DNA of 64,000 nt, taken from contig NZ_JPMI01000227.1 of assembly GCF_000733295.1 (NCBI RefSeq), positions 1 to 64,000 of the forward strand. Reading direction: 5' to 3'. Numbering within the stretch: position 1 is the stretch's first letter; every line of letters starts with the position of its first letter. The DNA comes from Archangium violaceum Cb vi76. GTDB lineage: Bacteria > Myxococcota > Myxococcia > Myxococcales > Myxococcaceae. A program made the translations under genes and the position numbers. Shown in pieces: positions 60,976-64,000 of the stretch. The notes under the pieces are model-generated. The model worked only from the letters and a program-made list of their open reading frames with translations, had not been told where the DNA came from and did not search any database.

Positions 60976-62103
60976 ATGTCCCGCTCCGCGTCCCGTACCC
61001 TGGCCCTCGTCATCCTGGCCGCCGTCCTGGCCTGTGCCGTGTCGGGGGGGCTCGCCGCCTGGCGCTTCCACCACAAGAATCCCCAGGCTCCCGTGGTGGG
61101 GCTCGACGAGTACGTCGTCATGGGCTGGGTGGGCTGGGATTCCAGCTGGTACATGCGCATCGCCCAGGAGGGCTACAGCTTCACGCCCGGCGAGCAGAGC
61201 TCCGTGGCCTTCTTCCCGCTCTACCCGCTGGCCATCCGCGCCGTCCAGGCGCTCGGGCCGGACGTGTACCAGGCCGGGGTGCTCGTCACCTTGTTGTGTG
61301 GACCGCTCGCCCTCCTCCTCTTCCTGCGCTGGGCGCGTTTCCGGGCGGAGGAGCCCCTCGCGCTCCAGGCCTCGTTGCTGCTCGCCCTCTACCCCTTCAC
61401 CTTCTTCCTCTACGGGGTGATGTACTCCGACGCGCTCTTCCTCCTGCTGGTGGTGGGCGCCTTCCTGCTGCTGGAGAAGGGACACCTGGGGCTGGCCGTG
61501 CTGCTCGGCGCGGTGGCGACGGCGGCGCGGCCCGTGGCGCCCGCGGTGGTGCTCGGCCTGTTGGCCCGCAGGCTCGAGTGGAAGCGTGAGAGGGGAGAGC
61601 GCTGGACCGCGCTCGACTTCCTGCCCGTGCTGTCCGCCCTCGGCTTCCTCCTCTACATGCTCTACCTCGACAAGCAGTTCGGCGCGCCCTTCGCCTTCGC
61701 CGAGGCCCAGGCCGGGTGGGGTCAGGAGCCCGGCTGGCGCTCCCTGCTGAAGCTGTCCTGGTTCAAGACCGTGTTCCTTCCCGGCTCCAACGCGGAGACC
61801 CGCCTGCGCTTGTGCCTCCACGCGCTGTTGACGCTGGGCGCGCTCGCGCTGGTGCGGCCCACCTTCCGGAAGCTCGGGTGGGGCTATGGCGTGTACTGCG
61901 CCGTGCTGGTGGGCATCCCCACGGTGACCACCAAGGACTTCATGGGCATGGGGCGCTACCTCATCTCCGCCTTCCCCCTCTTCCTCACCCTCGCGCTGCT
62001 GCTGCGCGAGCACCCGCGCGTGCGCCAGGGCCTCCTCGCCGTGGGCGCCGTGTCGCTCGTCCTCCTGTCGGCCGCCTTCGGCCTGGACCACTACATCTCG
62101 TGA
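60976..62103 (+). CDS. Membrane glycosyltransferase, PIG-V/GT39-like
   Basis: The 375-aa protein has about nine transmembrane helices. Early in the chain is MGWVGWDSSWYMRIAQEGYS, with the conserved WDS..Y segment of PIG-V-type mannosyltransferases, which use polyprenyl-phosphate sugar donors on the outer face of the membrane. SVAFFPLYPLAIRAV also fits the family. It overlaps the next gene (methyltransferase) by 4 bp (GTGA), so they are co-translated. It probably glycosylates a lipid or protein, with the GT2 gene at the window's end as a possible donor enzyme. Confidence 0.8.
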   Translation: MSRSASRTLALVILAAVLACAVSGGLAAWRFHHKNPQAPVVGLDEYVVMGWVGWDSSWYMRIAQEGYSFTPGEQSSVAFFPLYPLAIRAVQALGPDVYQAGVLVTLLCGPLALLLFLRWARFRAEEPLALQASLLLALYPFTFFLYGVMYSDALFLLLVVGAFLLLEKGHLGLAVLLGAVATAARPVAPAVVLGLLARRLEWKRERGERWTALDFLPVLSALGFLLYMLYLDKQFGAPFAFAEAQAGWGQEPGWRSLLKLSWFKTVFLPGSNAETRLRLCLHALLTLGALALVRPTFRKLGWGYGVYCAVLVGIPTVTTKDFMGMGRYLISAFPLFLTLALLLREHPRVRQGLLAVGAVSLVLLSAAFGLDHYIS

Positions 62104-62792
62104 ACGCTCCTCTCGCCCCCGCCCTGGCGCTGTTCTCCCACCTCCCGTTGAGCGAGCGCTTCCACGTGCACGCCCGGGCCTTCTCCGCCCCGCTCGAGGC
62201 CGTTGCCTCCCGCGTGCCCTCCGGCGGCACGGTGGCCGATGTGGGTTGTGGCCACGGCCTGCTCTCCGCCCTCCTGGCCCTGGGCGACTCCCGGCGCATC
62301 GTGCATGGGGTCGATCCCGACCCACGCAAAATCGAGTGGGCCCGGAGCGGCCCCGGCCGTCTGCCCAACGTGAAGGCCGAGGTGGGCACCGTGGAGTCGC
62401 TCGCCGAGCGGCTCCCTGGCCAGTTCGACGCGGTGGTGGTGAGCGACGTCCTCTACCTGCTCCCCGTGGAGCGCTGGCCCGGCTTCCTGCGCGAGGCCCG
62501 GCGGCTGCTGCGTCCCGGGGGGCGGCTCCTCCTGAAGGAGGCCGAGGGGGACCACTCCTGGAAGCACTACAAGTGCCTCGCCCAGGAGGTGGTGATGGTG
62601 AAGCTGCTCGGCCGGACGAAGGCCGGGGGCGCGCTGGTGCTCCAGCCTCGCGAGGCGATGGAGGCCCTGCTGCGTCAGGCCGGCTTCACCCCGCGCGAGA
62701 CGGTGGAGCTGGGGGCGGGCTATTCCACGCCCCACATCCTCTATGTGGCGGAGGCCACCGCCGGAGACGGAGCGGCTTCCAGCGCGCCGTAG
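62100..62792 (+). CDS. SAM-dependent methyltransferase (class I)
   Basis: The 230-aa protein starts at GTG 62100. Motif I is VADVGCGHGLLSALLA, the acidic motif II loop is VHGVDPDPRKIEWA, and VVVSDVLYLLP follows, then ARRLLRPGGRLLLKEA. It is a small-molecule or lipid-type class I methyltransferase, but the substrate is not evident. It is translated together with the PIG-V-like gene. Its last 52 bp overlap the convergent YdjC/ChbG-type gene. Probably cytoplasmic or membrane-associated through its partner. Confidence 0.85.
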   Translation: MNAPLAPALALFSHLPLSERFHVHARAFSAPLEAVASRVPSGGTVADVGCGHGLLSALLALGDSRRIVHGVDPDPRKIEWARSGPGRLPNVKAEVGTVESLAERLPGQFDAVVVSDVLYLLPVERWPGFLREARRLLRPGGRLLLKEAEGDHSWKHYKCLAQEVVMVKLLGRTKAGGALVLQPREAMEALLRQAGFTPRETVELGAGYSTPHILYVAEATAGDGAASSAP

Positions 62793-63655
62793 GTGGTGAG
62801 CTCCACCCCGAGCTGCTCGAGCCGGGCCCTCACCCGGGGGCTGGTGAGCGCGTCCAGCTCGGATTGCCAGCCGTACGTCCACGCCGGATCCTCCGGCACG
62901 TGCGGGCGGCCCTCGCCCGGGTGGCAGCCCAGCTCGAAGTCTCCCGGGGGCAGCGACTCCAGCAGCGAGAGCAGGGCGGACTCGGTGAGCTGGCCCGCCT
63001 CGAAGATGCCACCCGCGCTCACCCGCCGGACTCCCGGCAGCGGCCCCGGCGCGCTCCGGGCCAGCAGCGACAGCAGGGACGTCTTCACCGCCGGCCCGGG
63101 AGCCCTCAGCCACGACATCCGCGGCAGCCGGTCCGGCCAGCGCAGGGGCAGCCCCTCCCGGAGTGCCAGGGCCTCCACCAGCGGGCGCACTCCGGGCAGC
63201 AGGTGCAGGTGTTGGTGGCCGTCCAGGTGGTCCACCTCCGCGCCCAGCTCCCGCGCGCGCCGCACCTGCGCGGCCAGCTCCAGCTCCAGCTCCTCGCGGC
63301 GCACCTGTCCGGTGAGCCAGGCCCGCGCGAAGTCCGCCCAGCTCCCGCGCAGGCGCCCCTCCGGAGCCATGGTGGGCACGTGCGAGGCGGGCGCCGCCGG
63401 GGGCAACCGGGTACAGAAGGCCAGGTGGACGCCCAGGGCGAGGCCGCGCTTCCGGGCCTCGGGCACCGCCTCCCGGGCGCTCGGGCCGCTCACCAGCACG
63501 GTCGCGCTGGTGACGATGCCCTCGCGGTGCGCCCGGAAGATGCCCGCGTCCAGCGCCGGGTGCAGCCCCAGGTCATCCGCGTTGACGACGAGGCGTGTGC
63601 GTGCCCGTCCCACCTCGCTACCCGTGGCCGCGCGCCTTCTCGCGCGCCGAGCCAT
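62741..63655 (-). CDS. YdjC/ChbG-HpnK family carbohydrate deacetylase
   Basis: The 304-aa protein has family motifs LVVNADDLGLHP (metal-binding Asp pair), LALGVHLAF, VDHLDGHQHLHLLPG (metal His pair) and LGCHPGEGRPH. ChbG removes N-acetyl groups from chitooligosaccharides, and the HpnK branch is linked to hopanoid synthesis; the sequence does not separate these. The start may be the ATG at 63655 or the GTG at 63613. It follows the GT2 gene, which it overlaps by 38 bp if the first start is used, so the two form a minus-strand operon for lipid or glycan modification. Confidence 0.8.
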   Translation of the reverse strand: MARRARRRAATGSEVGRARTRLVVNADDLGLHPALDAGIFRAHREGIVTSATVLVSGPSAREAVPEARKRGLALGVHLAFCTRLPPAAPASHVPTMAPEGRLRGSWADFARAWLTGQVRREELELELAAQVRRARELGAEVDHLDGHQHLHLLPGVRPLVEALALREGLPLRWPDRLPRMSWLRAPGPAVKTSLLSLLARSAPGPLPGVRRVSAGGIFEAGQLTESALLSLLESLPPGDFELGCHPGEGRPHVPEDPAWTYGWQSELDALTSPRVRARLEQLGVELTTYGALEAAPSPAVASAT

Positions 63656-64000
63656 GCAGCGGGGCCACCGACGGCGGCAGCCGCACCGGGCGCTTCGCCG
63701 CCTGCGGATGGCGCGTCTCCGGGTACAGCTTCATCAGCTCCCGCACCATCTTCGCGATGACGGCGGGCGAGGACAGCGTGGACACCCCCCGCGTGCGCGG
63801 GAAGTAGTCCACCCCCATCTGGAACACCTTGAAGCCCTGGTGGATGGCCTTCACCACCAGCTCCGCGTCGATGAAGGAGCCCTGGCTGTTGAGCTCCACC
63901 GCCTCCAGCACCCGCCGGTGCATCACCTTGAAGCTGAAGTTGATGTCCTTCACGTGCACACCGAACAGCGTCCGGATGAGCAGGTTGTAGGCGAAGGAGT
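63618..64000 (-). CDS. Glycosyltransferase family 2, C-terminal part (runs off the window)
   Basis: The visible part begins SFAYNLLIRTLFGVHVKDINFSFKVMHRR and continues FIDAELVVKAIHQGFKVFQMGVDYFPRTRG. This is the C-terminal half of dolichyl-phosphate-mannose-synthase-like GT2 enzymes, after the DxD domain. The frame stays open to the window edge, so the start lies upstream of 64000. Such enzymes make polyprenyl-phosphate sugars, which would suit the PIG-V-like transferase encoded nearby. It overlaps the YdjC/ChbG-type gene downstream. Confidence 0.8.
   Translation of the reverse strand, partial: SFAYNLLIRTLFGVHVKDINFSFKVMHRRVLEAVELNSQGSFIDAELVVKAIHQGFKVFQMGVDYFPRTRGVSTLSSPAVIAKMVRELMKLYPETRHPQAAKRPVRLPPSVAPLHGSAREKARGHG

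Overview
The window is high-GC, densely packed DNA that reads as a chromosomal segment of a myxobacterium, most likely Cystobacterineae (Archangium/Cystobacter-like). The reasons are a lipoprotein resembling the Myxococcus paralogous family TIGR02269, a sigma factor resembling the myxobacterial sig-70_gmx1 group (TIGR03001) next to a Ser/Thr kinase-TPR protein, an ELWxxDGT-repeat lipoprotein, and many sensor kinases and secreted hydrolases. All names come from reading motifs; no database search was run.

Region 1 (1-9 kb). A Cys-rich protein and a SUKH-like protein precede a 6.06-kb island (2068-8123). The island is bounded by a perfect 160-bp direct repeat (1908-2067 and 8124-8283) that copies the junction of the SUKH-like gene and the 3' end of an Ap4A phosphorylase-like gene. 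Inside it are a STAND NTPase (death-like domain, FAD-binding module, NB-ARC ATPase, TPRs), a short ORF overlapping its start, and a divergent lipoprotein toxin (possible GIY-YIG nuclease) with an Imm26-like immunity gene. Inverted repeats of about 41 bp flank the STAND operon.

Region 2 (9-20.6 kb). A transglutaminase-like protein, an acyl-CoA-binding protein, a frameshifted TIGR02269-type lipoprotein with an intact partner, and an APC permease come first. A second small island (about 15.7-18.6 kb) holds an OLD/RecF-like ATPase, a TOPRIM-like protein and an orphan gene. A degenerate copy of the 3' end of the adjacent membrane-protein gene borders it. A three-gene membrane-protein operon follows.

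Region 3 (20.6-35.5 kb) is regulatory and DNA repair: an NtrC-type regulator with its kinase, a LIC_10091-like protein, a formylglycine-generating-enzyme-like protein, a PAS/GAF histidine kinase, a pseudokinase, a sigma factor with a kinase-TPR protein, and an Ada-AraC-AlkA fusion coupled to ogt.

Region 4 (35.5-52 kb) is mostly exported proteins: a GH3 enzyme with discoidin domains, a second glycosidase, three tandem paralogous lipoproteins, a two-repeat secreted protein, a cytochrome P450, a class-3 lipase, an ELW-repeat lipoprotein and a di-heme cytochrome c.

Region 5 (52-64 kb) has tRNA-Val and tRNA-Asp with a terminator, hemE, a PD-(D/E)XK-like plus TOPRIM-like pair, fadI-fadJ, a CocE-type hydrolase, and a glycan or lipid cluster (PIG-V-like transferase, methyltransferase, YdjC/ChbG deacetylase, GT2 fragment). 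The two islands and the 54-55 kb pair look like accessory conflict or defence modules in an otherwise ordinary chromosome.
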